Positions 24,294 to 35,312 of a stretch of DNA of 64,000 nt are shown in pieces. The translations under genes were made by a program, and so were the position numbers. The notes under the pieces were generated by a model. The model saw only the letters and a list, made by a program, of their open reading frames with translations, was not told the origin of the DNA and made no database searches. The stretch is from Cyrtodaria siliqua (Eukaryota; Mollusca; Bivalvia; Adapedonta; Hiatellidae), in the NCBI GenBank assembly GCA_037043455.1, contig JAWPHD010011233.1, positions 1-64,000 on the forward strand. Direction: 5' to 3'. Numbering within the stretch: position 1 is the stretch's first letter; every line of letters begins with the position of its first letter.

Positions 24294-24756
24294 GTAAGTT
24301 ATTATTTTAATAAAATATGACTGAAGTTAACAATTTGACAGTTGTGACAAAAAAAAGGTATCTGACAAAAAAAAGGTATATTTTTTTTGTATTGAAATGT
24401 GAAGCTATGGAAATTAATGTTATTGACTTAGAGCCTGTCTGTAAATTCTCTTTTTTGTGGCTTTAAAGTCGAACACTGCTTAAGCTATCTTGCGTGAGGT
24501 GTTTACTTTATATTACCTCTCATGAACGGATTCAATGAAACTTATCAATTTGAAATGCAGACAACGCTGGTAAAACTTTAATTTAAGATATTACAATGCA
24601 TGTTCAGAAGCTTAACTTGATTGAAAAATACGAGTGAAAGTGTTAGTTGTCCTGATATAAATACTATATATGTGACTATGAAAATAACTCGATTCTTAAT
24701 CAGACATATCCTAATTTGATTAAGTAAACACAAATAACTCTAAAAGTAGTTCTAAA

Positions 24757-25110
24757 AGTCGAACAGGGAATGTAGCATTCACGGACTACAGTCCCCAAAA
24801 GCAAGCATAGAAACAAACAATAATTATAATACTAGAAGAGTGTTCTTATTTCAGCTTGGGTAGGTTGCAGGTTAACTTTTTATGCAAAGGGGCATAACTC
24901 TGCCAACATGAACATTTTAGATGACAATTTGTGTGAAGTTCCATAAACATAGGTCAAATACTTTTCAAGTTATGGCTAAGGTTAGGTTACATGCTAAAGT
25001 GTGACGGACGACGACGGACGTATGACGAACCAAGTGATCCCTAAATGGACAAAAATACCAGATATGACATCACAGACAAACATAAAAGGGTAGACAATAG
25101 GGCTAACGCT
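24757..25110 (-). mobile_element. Family B terminal fragments split by an insertion
   Basis: Antisense family B terminal block at about 24757-24829 (GTCGAACAGGGAATGTAGC) and the adjoining UTR block at about 25050-25110 (GACATCACAGACAAAC, ACAATAGGGCTAACG) are separated by about 220 bp. The insert contains GCAAAGGGGCATAACTCTGC and GACGGACGACGACGGACG, phrases that look like another dispersed repeat (compare GTCCGTCGTCCGTCCGTCG at about 52199). Confidence 0.55.
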
Positions 25111-25506
25111 AGATAAGCAGTGCTACAATTCCTGATCGACTTTTATATCCACTATTAGAAACAAAGATTGAATTCAAGTTAGAGGTCTACTGGAGAGATC
25201 AAAATATGGAAATGAAAGAATATGCATGCTTTTGTAAAAATACAAATAAAGACTAGATGACTTTTTCATATCATAGGCCGTGAGCTAATAAGGCAAACCC
25301 TCCCGCCCCCGGAGAATTTTGTAGACCTTATTTTTCTGAAAGACCCTACTTTTCTGAAAAACATTATATATGTAGTATATTGCAACTTGTCTGCCGTCTG
25401 AGCGTTTGGGCTTTATTGTGTTACAGGGTGTGCGATAGGGTATCTATACAATAATAATTATTTTTACTGCATTTTGAAGACTAAAAAAATGTATGGAAGA
25501 AAGTGG

Positions 25507-26345
25507 TTTACATTACCGTAATTTACGTTACCTTGTTTTATTTATTTTTTTAACATTAAGAACATGAATGATGTTACATCCGAAAATTATTCCAACGTGC
25601 CTATGGTGATAATAATGTTTGGTTCTTGTAATGTCCGTGACATTGTGTGTTTTTAAATCATTTTCTATTTTCCGCATGTTAAAAGAAATTAGAACCAATC
25701 ATCCAATAAACTATTCAAGTTTTATTACAACATTCCTTTAGACTTAATTGATTGCAATAACTGATTTTGAACATTATTTATGCCTTTCAAACTACAAAAT
25801 TTAGTTTCACTTACTGTTTCTACCGTTGATACCTGTATTGTTAAGCCTACGTTACCGTAATTTACGTTACCTTGTTGAATGGGATGTTTGGTTTAAGAAA
25901 TTAAGAACATAACTAGTTTACATCGGAACATTATTTCAAACATCTTAATTATATCAGACATACGTATCCATTACGTGAGCAATGTTTGATTCTTGTATTG
26001 TCCGTTACAGGGTGTCTTTTTTTTAAATAATTAATAATAATGTTCCGTGTGTTACCAGAAATCTAGAAACGTCAGCCAGTTAACTTATAAAGATGTTAAT
26101 ACCACATTCCTTTACACATCATCGATGGTAACAACAGTGTTTGAACAACCATAAAATTGTGTCAAGCTAAAATGTGTTACCTTGTGTATTACTATTTACC
26201 TACGTTACAATTAAGTTTACATCATTTTATTTAAATACCACATCTAAGTATATAATATAAACATGGACATATTCCTTCATATACTGTTTATGCATAGGCA
26301 AACATTGATTGTAATGATGTTTGTATATAACTTACGTGACTCATT
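25507..26345. repeat. Diverged tandem repeat, unit about 340 bp
   Basis: Units start TACCGTAATTTACGTTACCT at about 25515 and 25854. Both continue through AAGAACAT, GTTACATC, TTGTAATGTCCGT/TTGTATTGTCCGT, ACATTCCTTTA and TGTTTGAAC-like blocks in the same order. A third, more eroded unit may run from about 26195. Satellite-like; no coding potential. Confidence 0.6.
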
Positions 26346-26486
26346 CGTCGTTTTTACGTTACCAAATTCAAAGAAAATAGCAAATTATATACACAATGTT
26401 TAACTGATAGTGTATTCATATATTAATCAAATGTAAAAAAATAAGCAATTTCAACATATTCACAAAATGAATTGAACTTTACTTAC

Positions 26487-26678
26487 GTTACTAACAATAT
26501 AAATGTATAGCTCTATGAGATAGCATGCATTTTCATTGAAATATATTACATCGTTTGAGCTTATAATTCCTCGATACATTATCATCACTTCTTCAAACTG
26601 AGTATCAATCAGTTCGTTTGCTGCCATATCTTCAAGCCCATTATTGCTTCCTTCTTCAGTGTCAAGCTCTTTGAACAT
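26487..26678 (-). CDS. Candidate first exon, acidic protein of unknown function
   Basis: ATG at 26676-26678 opens exactly 64 codons ending at a strong donor (AAC|GTAAGT, phase 0). The peptide begins MFKELDTEEGSNNGLEDMAA and is acidic, with coding-like composition. No downstream exon was identified; the sequence downstream on this strand is the 340-bp repeat, which contains GTTACC/GTAACG words that could mimic splice sites. Unrecognised family. Confidence 0.33.
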
Positions 26679-26839
26679 GATGTCAACCAATTATTGTGAC
26701 GCAATATATATCACCAATAGTCCAGTCAAATGCAATAACTTTATCTTCTCTCATTTGTTTCTGCGTCTGGTAGGTCTGGTTAATGTTGGTCAGTATGGTG
26801 CCACGAAAACACACGAAAGTGTTCATGTTCAAATGCATG

Positions 26840-27286
26840 AGGTCATATACCACTATTGCATTTTACATAGGGTTACATTATAGCCTTTTTGCCCTAAAAC
26901 ACATTTTACATACCCAAGGGAACCTTTTAGGCTACTTTATGTTCAAGAACTATCTTAGACACACTTAAAAAAGTGAAAATAATTGGGGGTTTTGTAATGC
27001 TTTCACCTACTATCGGTTTGATGAAGGTGCTGACCGTCGGGCTCGCAGCAAATAAATGTGAATTTCTGACAATTTACTATACCTGCAATTTTCTCAATAA
27101 AATAGCCCAGATGCAAGAACGAATTTTATCACCTACACATTTTATTTTTACATTTTATGTACACCAGTTATGATTAAGGCAATTCTACCCAATCAGAAAA
27201 TAGCTCTTTCGAAAAAGATATACCCTAATACACCCTATACTTTTTTCAGCCAATCAGTAGCCCCAAAACAATAGTGGTATGTGACC
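26840..27286. mobile_element. Short inverted-repeat element
   Basis: Ends AGGTCATATACCACTATTG (26840-26858) and CAATAGTGGTATGTGACCT (27268-27286) are inverted copies. The interior is non-coding. A deletion derivative lies at 28523-28606. Target duplication is not clear. Confidence 0.6.
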
Positions 27287-27288
27287 TA

Positions 27289-28522
27289 AATAAACGTTCA
27301 AACCTAACTGAAGTTTGTTTTTTCTTTCTAAATTGTTTCATACATTCATTCTGAGGAAAATGGTGTCTTTTGTTTTTAGAAAAAAATACTTTTCTACAAA
27401 ATATGAGGGCTTTAAAGGGCTTCGGCTGATGTCAAATTCATGTGATTTTTACGCGTAAATCCAGAATCTTCAAAATGCCATATCTCGACAACCGTTCCAA
27501 TCTTTTGTTTCAAATAAATTGATTTTGAATTAATTTCATCAATAACATGTGATTTTCAACCAGTTGAAGCTCTCTTGAAAACCATTTCGACTGAAAAAAT
27601 GATATTTGTGATTTTCAGGGCTCAAAATAGCAGATTTTACCATAAAAATGCCACTGTTTTTGTATATATTCAAAATCTGCCTTCAAATGGAATAATTAAC
27701 ATTATGCAGCAGTTTCTATATGTGAAACCATCAAGAAAATGCAACTTTTCACTTTAAAAATGACAAAAAATAATTCTGAGAATATCCTTCCAACTCCATT
27801 TTTAAGGCCATTCCATATTTTACAATATGCTCATTACACAAGATTGCATGTAACTGTACAATTTAATGTATTTTTTTATTAGATATTGTTTGTGCCACCT
27901 TTATAGGTCATTTTCATGCAACCATGCAGCCAAAAAGCACTGTTGACAGTACAGATTCATGAAAATTCATTCAAATGAAGGCGGTGGGACAGAAAAAAAC
28001 TATAAAAAAAATAGAAAATGTCACATTTTTTGCCAACTAAATTATTTAATTTGTAAAATGTATTTAACCGCATAAAATATTTGCATATCAACACTAACCG
28101 TAAAGACGCGATGAACTCAGAGTCAGAGTTTACCTCAACATCTTTTTCAAAACAGACATAAGCGCTTTTCGACATCTTAGCAGCTTGTCACTTTCTGACA
28201 TTTTTGTCAAAAAATGTATGCAAAGCCCTCAGAAATGAATAAAACTTACTAGATATACCTTTAATTGTGTCTAATAGGTGCATTACAGGCCAATTGTGTA
28301 TACCAGGTGTCAGGTATGGCTAATTTTGCGTCCACAACCCTAATAAAATAATTTAAATTACCTATATTGCATCATAAAACTTTCAAATATTTAAAAATCA
28401 TTAAAAAAGTTACAAGAAAAGTCAAAATACAACATAATTCAACATTTCTCACACTTTCAAATCATTGTGTTAGAAAAAAAGTATGTCTACTTTCACTTTT
28501 ACCCCATGCATAATCTAGCTTT
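27289..28522. other. Intergenic, no gene recognised
   Basis: AT-rich. A minus frame at 27957-28175 begins with ATG (MSKSAYVCFEKDVE) and meets a weak GTAAAC donor. Evidence is too thin for a gene call. Confidence 0.3.
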
Positions 28523-28606
28523 AGGTCATATACCACTATTGCATTTTACATAGGGTTACATTATAGCCTTTTGGCCCTAAAACACATTTTACATCACCTA
28601 CACATA
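28523..28606. mobile_element. Deletion derivative of the 26.8-kb inverted-repeat element
   Basis: The first about 70 bp repeat the left end of the 26.8-kb element almost exactly. They then join directly to CACCTACACAT, which lies about 215 bp further inside that element (27130). Confidence 0.65.
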
Positions 28607-28859
28607 TTTCAATGGGACAGCCTTGCCTCTCCCTACGAACCCACTGGTTGTAAAGCTAAGTATCAGACTAATTAACCTCTAAAATTTGTTTCACATTTAA
28701 CCTATTCTTTTTTAATCATTCCAGTGCCAAACATTACATAAGGCTGTATTACTGAAACACATTTTGAAAGCAGGATCAGCATCTCTGTGTCAAGAGAATG
28801 CACCACGATTGTTTCTGATGTTGGTGTGAATTGATAGTGATATGTTCATTCTGATATCT

Positions 28860-29990
28860 GCTTCCTCCTATGATGAAAACAGACTTTCCTGATCATCAGC
28901 AATGACACATATGTCATCTGAAATGGCAGGCCGGGGACTTTTTTCCCAGACAAAGTAGGTCTTATGACTTTGGAGGTTTGGTGCATGTCTGTCTGTTTTC
29001 CACTGGCCACAAATATGATTAATGAATTGTGTCGTATTGTCGAGATTACTCAATTAACTCTTTAAATCACAATATGTCTTCGTTTTCGACACAGACAGCA
29101 GTAACTTTGGGGTTTCATCTCGCCTCTTTCAATCAAACTACTTGAAATATCTAGGGACGCAAGTCGACTTTCACAAAGTCGATTCAAGGTGCTATGGTAA
29201 GGTAAGTATGTCAAACACCAGCTCTGCCAAATCTTCAAATGTACCAGGAACTAATGGCTGATTGTGAGGTGATGCGTTACCTTCACACACATACACAGTA
29301 AATTCGGTAGGTCGTTGTGTAGCTGGCGCAACTGATACATTTAAGAAATAGACCAATTTGGCTTTGTCAGTTCTAACTGAATTGCCATCAGCTGTTCAAG
29401 GGACCATGGTACTGAACCTAGAAGATGTGATAGCTTCAACAGAAGATCTGTCTCATACCTGCTCAATAAGCGAATCATTTAACCAAATAGTGTATAGCGT
29501 GTCATTTAACAAGTCTTTATCATCCTCTTTTTTTTGACAAATATTTCATGGTCTTTTCAGCCTGATGATGTAATAGATCATCATCAACATCTCTCTATGC
29601 TGGAATATCGGACGATCAGAGGTATAGCTCATAGTCATTGATAACTACTCGGAATAGGGTTTGTAAAACCAATGATAGATTCCGTGGCTCTTCTCGAGCC
29701 TTTATTATTGTTCTTTGTTTGGGATGGATGCAGATCTTTGCGCGAGGAAATAACGTCTGATGCCATATTTGCCATTTGGAGAGCGGCCTCTAGCAGCTTT
29801 GCTCTACAATGACCTGTAATGCACCAGTGGTATTACCGGTATTCTGCATACTTTCAACTGAATCCAATGATGTTACCCTGAATATTTGCATCTTGTAGTT
29901 TATGAATAATTATGTGACTTATGGAAGAAGGACACTGAATCTCCTGTTTTGGAGAAGATCTTTTGATTCAGGAACGGATTGTGTCAAGAC
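28860..29990 (-). pseudogene. Decayed coding region, unknown family
   Basis: The minus strand shows several coding-like blocks separated by stops and frame changes: SKLLEAALQMANMASDVISS (near 29790), EKTMKYLSKKEDDKDLLNDT then LYTIWLNDSLIEQ (near 29500), KAKLVYFLNVSVAPATQRPT then EFTVYVCEGNASPHNQPLVP (near 29290) and KTYFVWEKSPRPAISDDICV (near 28920). The order is collinear, so this looks like one old gene or transposon ORF of at least 1.1 kb. I do not recognise it. Confidence 0.45.
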
Positions 29991-30049
29991 TCAGGTTGTC
30001 ATTAAATATACTGTAATTTGTCTGGCGTAGCTCCAATGGTAATACTCAA

Positions 30050-30232
30050 AGATCAAACACGCACAGAAACAAAGAACACATTTAAAGATGAATAAAAGTA
30101 ACCCTGACTTCTGCACTCATTAAATCGTGTATTGTTCTTTTCTTTGTGCATGTACTTTCGCATGTTTGTGGTACAGTGCTAACTTGCGTTGCCATTGCGT
30201 TTGGGTGCTCTGATTTCTATAGGACCATTTTT
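30050..30232 (+). mobile_element. Mixed family B and family A 3' fragments
   Basis: Antisense family B words at 30055-30100 (ACGCACAGAAACAAAGAACA) are followed by a sense family A terminus at about 30165-30232 (GTGGTACAGTGCTAACTTGC, later TGATTTCTATAGGACCATTT). Confidence 0.55.
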
Positions 30233-30240
30233 CTCGTTGT

Positions 30241-30863
30241 CCCTGTTCTGTCCAATTTAAATCTTATTTATGAAAACATCGGACTCTCGGAATTTTGTTA
30301 TCCAAGTCATAAATACAAATGCATATAATCATTTCTGGCTATAAAGCTATGTTTACGAAATGGAACATCATATGTTTTAGTTGAAGTTCATATATATGAG
30401 CAATATTATATTTAATATTTATCATTTAAAAACATGGCACACCATATTTCATATAAAACTTACCATATGCTATTAGTACTATGATTCGAATTTATAGCCA
30501 CACACACTTCCTAGATTGCCTCCAATTTCTTTAACATACCCTTTGACGTATTAATATTTCCGTTAATGATATACTGTACGTTTTAAAACTATGAATACGG
30601 TTTGCCGTGTTTGTATGTGTCTGCCAGCAATAGTCACGTCATTAAGTTTAATAAACCAATCAGAAAACAGGAATGAAGGCTGTCACCGCCTTATTCAATA
30701 TCAATCAACTTCAGTTGTGTTTAAAACGTTATTATCCGGAGACAAAGTAGAATAAGATCTAGTTTGTATTTAACACTGATCTGGGTAGTTGCAAATATTT
30801 AATACGCAACGATGTGGCATTGAAAAGCACCTATTTGTAACTATATTTATTTATCAGAAAACA
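30241..30863. promoter_or_regulatory. Upstream region of the PAN-domain gene
   Basis: No coding sequence. It holds a CCAATCAG box (30655-30662) and a GTCACGTCATT word (30632-30642) about 200 bp before the predicted start. I see no clear TATA box at a proper distance. Promoter assignment is by position only. Confidence 0.3.
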
Positions 30864-33800
30864 ATGTACACACACTTGAGTGTATATGCCATTTTGGTAC
30901 AGGTTACAACGTTTGTACTAGGAAATGTCGACTTGTTCACTAAATTTACCGCACTTCCCGAGCTGGCCAACAACACTTGTCCAGTAGAAGATGAGCTGTA
31001 TCTACATACCTCCTTTGGTGTATTTGAATGTGTAGCACTTTGCTCCAAAACCGATGGTTGCTTAAGTGTGTTTTTTAATTCCGATCAGTCACTTTGCCGT
31101 GGATGCAGTGGAATATACAACTAAGGCAGCACACTACCAACAGAAGATGGAACACACTACCTCGCTAGTAAGTGATTTACTTTATATATTACATTAGATA
31201 TTGTATTTAAACGTAAACCAAATTAACTAAATACATGATTTAAAGTAGTGTGTTTCACGTTTTTGCATTTTACCCCTGGATACACTATTTAACATCATAT
31301 GAAGCAGTTTAAAACGGTTTGGTCCGTTATTTATTATAATAGAGGATATATGTTTGTTTTGAGTGAATATAGGGTTTATTTTTCATCGAGAAGTGAGAAA
31401 ACATATTTTCACGAGTGCTTTAGCACCAGTGAAAATATTTGAGTTTTCTCACTTCGAGATGAATATAAATCCTTTATTCACGACAAACCAACACATATTC
31501 TATTTATTGTATACTCAGAACCTGGAAATGTATGCAGAACAAAATATAATGCGCCAAAACAATGACGTCAATAATGTCAACAACGTAAACAACGTCAACA
31601 GTTGCATGACGTCATTTTGAGTGAAAATATATTATATTTTACATGTGAAATATAAACAATGAAAATATAAGTTTTTACTTTAAAGGTCTATATCAAATAC
31701 ATTACATGACGTAACAGAATACTGTTTGACAAAGTACACAACACTACATATACTACAGGCTGATGCACAACACGACATATACTACAGGCTGATGCACAAC
31801 ACGACATATACTACAGGCTGATGGGCGCGTACCTAGAGCAAATGGGACGGGTTTAACGCCTAGTTTACTGCCAACTTCAAGACCGTGAACCATGACTGAA
31901 AACTGAACACACTTTTATAGCTGACCTATTTCAATTCGTTACCTGCATCGCAAGTACACAAACATCCATTCAATGACAAATAGTATAGCCTATGCGAGTT
32001 TCGAACTAATGACTTTCGGATTGACAATCACTCCGCTTTACCATTGGGCTAATCCAATCATTTGATCAATATCGTAATTTGTATAATATACTGTTAGCAT
32101 TGTAGGCTTATCCTCTGTTCATTTTGTGTGTGTGATTTAATGCGTTTCTAATTGATACGTACACTTAAGACATTCGAAAAACATGCCCCAGACAATGTAG
32201 ATTACAAATTCCAGCATTAGAATAGTACACGCTGAAATAAACTGTGTATGTTTTGGTGAAATAACATTAAAAAATAACCCTAATAAATATTGATAAAGGT
32301 GATCCTTTGGGAGCAAAAAACACAATTAAGAGAATAAAGAAGTAGACTCGGTTTTATTGAGTCTGTTCATGAGAAGTAATGAAAGAAGCCACACCACTAA
32401 CGCCCCTTAGTACCGGCTTAAGCGGTATTCTACTTCAAAGCCACCTATATTGGGCTCGTTGGTCCCAAAGGACCAGTAAAAAAACCACTACTGATTCGTA
32501 GCACCGGGATACTTTTTACAGCCGCCACACTGCACTAAACGAACGCTAGTGTGAATGTTGATAAATACTGATAAAGGTGATCCTTTGGGAGCAACAAACA
32601 CAATTAAGAGAATAAAGCAGCATAAAGCTTAGTTCATTATTAAACCAGTAAATAGTGAAAATGAAAAGTAGTATTTCAGGTGTCTCTGTAGCGTAATGGT
32701 TACGTATACGGATGGTCAATCCTGAGGTATGGAGTTCAAATCTCGTGTTGAGCGACCTATTGTTCAATGATTATGCCAGTGATGTTTTGTATACCGATAT
32801 TGCTATAAATAAACGACGGATTCAAATGATGGCATGGTATAAGGTTCTTTCATTATATACGGGTTTATGGCCATGGTTTACAAGCATCGAATTCTGAAGT
32901 AAACCAAGCGTAAATCCCCGCCCATTTAATGTAGGTACACGCCCACTATCCTTATACACAGCTATCATGGCTATAGTATATTTAAGTAGAAGTTACTGGA
33001 ATGGTTCGATAAACTTTGTAATGCAGTTGTTAAAAGAAATAGCATGACGACGCTATTCACGTATTTGCTATTTGTATTTCTTTAAGAAGGCATCCGAACA
33101 AAGGTAATGTATCAGCTGCTTATGTGTAGCTATACATATTAAAACACATACATTTGAATTATAAAAATAGTTTTTTGAAAACAGTCTATAAAAATCGGAA
33201 TATTTATAAAATTGATGTCTGAACCACTCTGTAAGGGTTTAAAACAAAGTTGTTTATTGAGGCGATTGTCAATTTAAAGCTACATGTTTGTTTCCGTGAG
33301 TTTTTTCTCTGATGCATTTTTTATCGAGATTTTTTTCTGGGTATAGTGTTCCAGTTTCTGACAAAATGCTGTGCCCTAAACGAGAACAAAATGAGCGAAA
33401 TAAAGAGATCACACTGTTTGCTGCTGGTCAGTAATATCTCCAAAGTACACTATTTAAACACAGGTCCAAGCTTTAAAGAATTAACAGTCCATTATAGAAA
33501 CGCGAGACAGTAAGGATTAAGTAGTATGTAACTTCCACCAGTTGTTTGATCTATCACACTCATTATTGAATACCCCTTTACATTATTGCACTCACTCCAT
33601 GCAGTCATACAATTAAATAATCGGGCCAGTGGTAATGTCCCGTCACTGCGGATCTACGTTGTGAATATGTTTTTGTGGAGATATTCAATCCATTTTCTAT
33701 AAAATACCATACATATACATCAGTGTCTGTAAGCAGTTTATACGATAAATATTAATAAACTCATATTTATACTGTTTTAAGAACATACATTACGTGGTCA

Positions 33801-35312
33801 TCCAACCCAGTATCCAGGAAGCGAAAACGGGGTTGACTGGATGTATGAAATAAAACCTTAAGTTCGTCTTAAAAGGTTTGCATGTTATAAAATGAAATGG
33901 CATTTGTTCAATAAAAAAATGTTTTTAAACGTGTTTTATTGTCGAGATATCCGTTATAAAATCCTGCTTATATAAGCTTTCCAATCGGTTAATTGAATTA
34001 AGGCGGGACCATCTAATGATAATAGTCACACAATGTAGTAAAGACAATAATATCTTATACCTTTTAGACATTATCTACTACGGAACAACTTGCACACAGG
34101 ATATGCAATGTAAAATGGTCAATACTTCATGCGTCAACGAAACATGCCAATGTAGCCCTGGATACAGTTTCGAACCTTCAAATCAAAAGTGCAGAATAGG
34201 TGAGTTACGTTTAAAAGGATCTAGTTATTAAAACACTCGTTCGTGGTTTGCATATTGTGTTTCTGTCATATGGTTTTATGTCATTTTAACACATAATTTA
34301 TAAGTACGTGTTTTAACATAACAGTATATATTTAAATGGTTAATGAACATTAATTCGTATTTTACAGAACAATAACCCTTACCATGGCGTATTTTTATAT
34401 TGAATTTTCATTAAATGTTGACTATTCTGTTTTACTAAGGGGTGCTTGTAAGAAAATGCTGATCAGCAGCAAACAATATAACTATAAAAAGACTATGAAA
34501 AGGGTATGAATGAGAAATTAGGAAATCGTCTCAGTTTGATTGCGACTGTTTAGGAAAGGTAGTGGTAAATGCTAATTACCGTTCACGCTCTTCAGCCCCA
34601 AGTTGAGCAGACCTCAATATTTAAAATGTAAATAGTACGGAAAGTGAAGCCACCCCCAAAGACGGTATGCATAAGACGGTGAACATGGAACCTTTATTGT
34701 GGTATTTTCATGTCATTCCATGGCCAGCGGAATATGGTCCCAGTTTCTAACAAAAGCTTTGCCCTAAACGAGAAAACAATGGGCGAAACAAACAAAACAG
34801 AATTTAGTTGAGAGCAAAGGTTTATTACCGATTGGTAAGAGAGAGAGTGAGAGAGACATGCATATATAGTAGTATACGTTTCCTGTACATGTGCGTGAAT
34901 GCGTGCACGTCTATTCGTCTGTGTAGGTTTGTACTTCCGTTAATACGTGTATAAGTAAGGGTTGGTATGTACTTGCAATTGTTTGTGAGCGTAAGCATAC
35001 GTTTTCAGTATGTATCCATTTAATCAAATTTATAACATTATGCTTTGCTGTTTAATAGGTTGTGACGGATATGGCTCTACCTATATCAAGTACCCCCAGG
35101 TCCAGTTCTTCCAAGCATCGCAAACGGTGTACGGAGTTGTAGATATACAACAATGCTTCACCCGGTGTGAACAAACTCAAACGTGCCGTGGGTTTAATCA
35201 TAATAAAGTTTCAAGCGAATGTCATATCAACTCAATCGGTATGTTCGATAGCCCAGCTACTTGGCGTGTGGACTCCTCATGTTGTGATCAATATAGTCGC
35301 AACTGTGCGTAG
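30864..35312 (+). CDS. Secreted PAN/apple- and EB-module protein, three exons, with an in-frame TAA in exon 1
   Basis: Exon 1 (30864-31167) starts with ATG in good context, encodes a leader MYTHLSVYAILVQVTTFVLG and a cysteine-rich PAN-like module (FECVALCSKTDGCLSVFF, CRGCSG). TAA at 31122-31124 interrupts it, but the same frame continues 14 codons (GSTLPTEDGTHYLA) to a consensus donor A|GTAAGT in phase 1. Exon 2 (34068-34199, acceptor CTTTTAG, donor AG|GTGAGT, phase 1-1, 132 nt) encodes an EGF/EB-like module with six cysteines (YGTTCTQDMQC, CVNETCQCSPGYSF). Exon 3 (35059-35312, acceptor TTTAATAG) encodes a PAN/apple-like module (QQCFTRCEQTQTCRGFNHNK, DSSCCDQYSRNCA) and ends in TAG. Phases match throughout. 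Introns are about 2.9 and 0.86 kb. Likely an extracellular adhesion or recognition protein. The TAA suggests a null allele or young pseudogene, an assembly error, or a missed alternative donor. Confidence 0.65.
31348..31500. mobile_element. Foldback hairpin element, family 2, in intron 1
   Basis: The left arm (GTTTGTTTTGAGTGAATATA then GGGTTTATTTTTCATCGAG) pairs with the right arm (CTCGAAGTGAG-type stem, then CTTTATTCACGACAAACCAAC). Same architecture as 47.5 kb. Confidence 0.7.
31737..31823. repeat. 29-bp tandem repeat, three copies
   Basis: Exact-length array of CACAACACKACATATACTAC plus AGGCTGATG. Copies 2 and 3 are identical. Confidence 0.95.
31985..32055 (-). other. tRNA-like sequence (SINE head or tRNA pseudogene)
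   Basis: In sense orientation it begins GGATTAGCCCAATGGTAAAG, an A-box-like D-arm, and carries AGTTCGAAACTC, a B-box-like T-arm, about 45 nt later. Acceptor pairing is poor, so a functional tRNA is unlikely. Confidence 0.45.
32280..32635 (+). mobile_element. Structured element S2, one unit plus a partial second unit
   Basis: A phrase TGATAAAGGTGATCCTTTGG appears at about 32290 and again at about 32567, 277 bp apart, showing the head-to-tail dimer organisation seen at 41 kb. Hairpin 1 is AGACTC...GAGTCT (32344-32364). The second copy is cut off after GAGAATAAAG. Confidence 0.7.
32679..32757 (+). other. tRNA-like sequence
   Basis: GGTGTCTCTGTAGCGTAATGG resembles a tRNA 5' half with A box (first 20 nt: GGTGTCTCTGTAGCGTAATG). 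GGAGTTCAAATCTC is B-box-like. Five of seven acceptor pairs can form with GAGCGACC. The anticodon arm is irregular, so I take it as a tRNA-derived repeat rather than a working tRNA. Confidence 0.45.
32915..33103 (+). promoter_or_regulatory. Promoter-like segment with a short leader exon
   Basis: CCCCGCCCAT and CACGCCCACT boxes at 32917-32948 and a TATATTTAAG box at 32977-32986 precede an ATG at 33044. That frame reads MTTLFTYLLFVFL, then a TAA (33083-33085), then six codons to a donor-like AAAG|GTAATG. It may be an alternative or decayed first exon for the gene that spans it, but its phase-0 end does not fit the phase-1 acceptor at 34068. Confidence 0.3.
33785..33895. mobile_element. Short dispersed repeat, inverted relative to 60.4 kb
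   Basis: TACGTGGTCATCCAACCCAG, GAAGCGAAAACGGGGTTG and TGTATGAAATAAAACCTTAA correspond in reverse complement to 60430-60535. The ends match termini of neither M1 nor the foldbacks. Confidence 0.55.
34495..34815 (+). mobile_element. Structured SINE-like element S1, diverged copy in intron 2
   Basis: Follows the S1 order: TCTCAGTTTGATTGCGACTG, GGTAGTGGTAAATGCTAATT-ACCG, AAGTTGAGCAGACCTCAATA, AAGACGGTATGCATAAGACG, and AATTTAGTTGAGAGC at the end. More diverged than the others. It lies between exons 2 and 3 of the PAN-module gene. Confidence 0.65.
34838..34858. repeat. GA-rich microsatellite
   Basis: Short (GA)n tract with one GTGA interruption. Confidence 0.8.

Noticed and set aside
24842..24930. 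Second exon for the 24.2-kb signal peptide
   Set aside because: The acceptor TTCTTATTTCAG leads into GCAAAGGGGCATAACTCTGC, which looks like a dispersed repeat, and then a stop.
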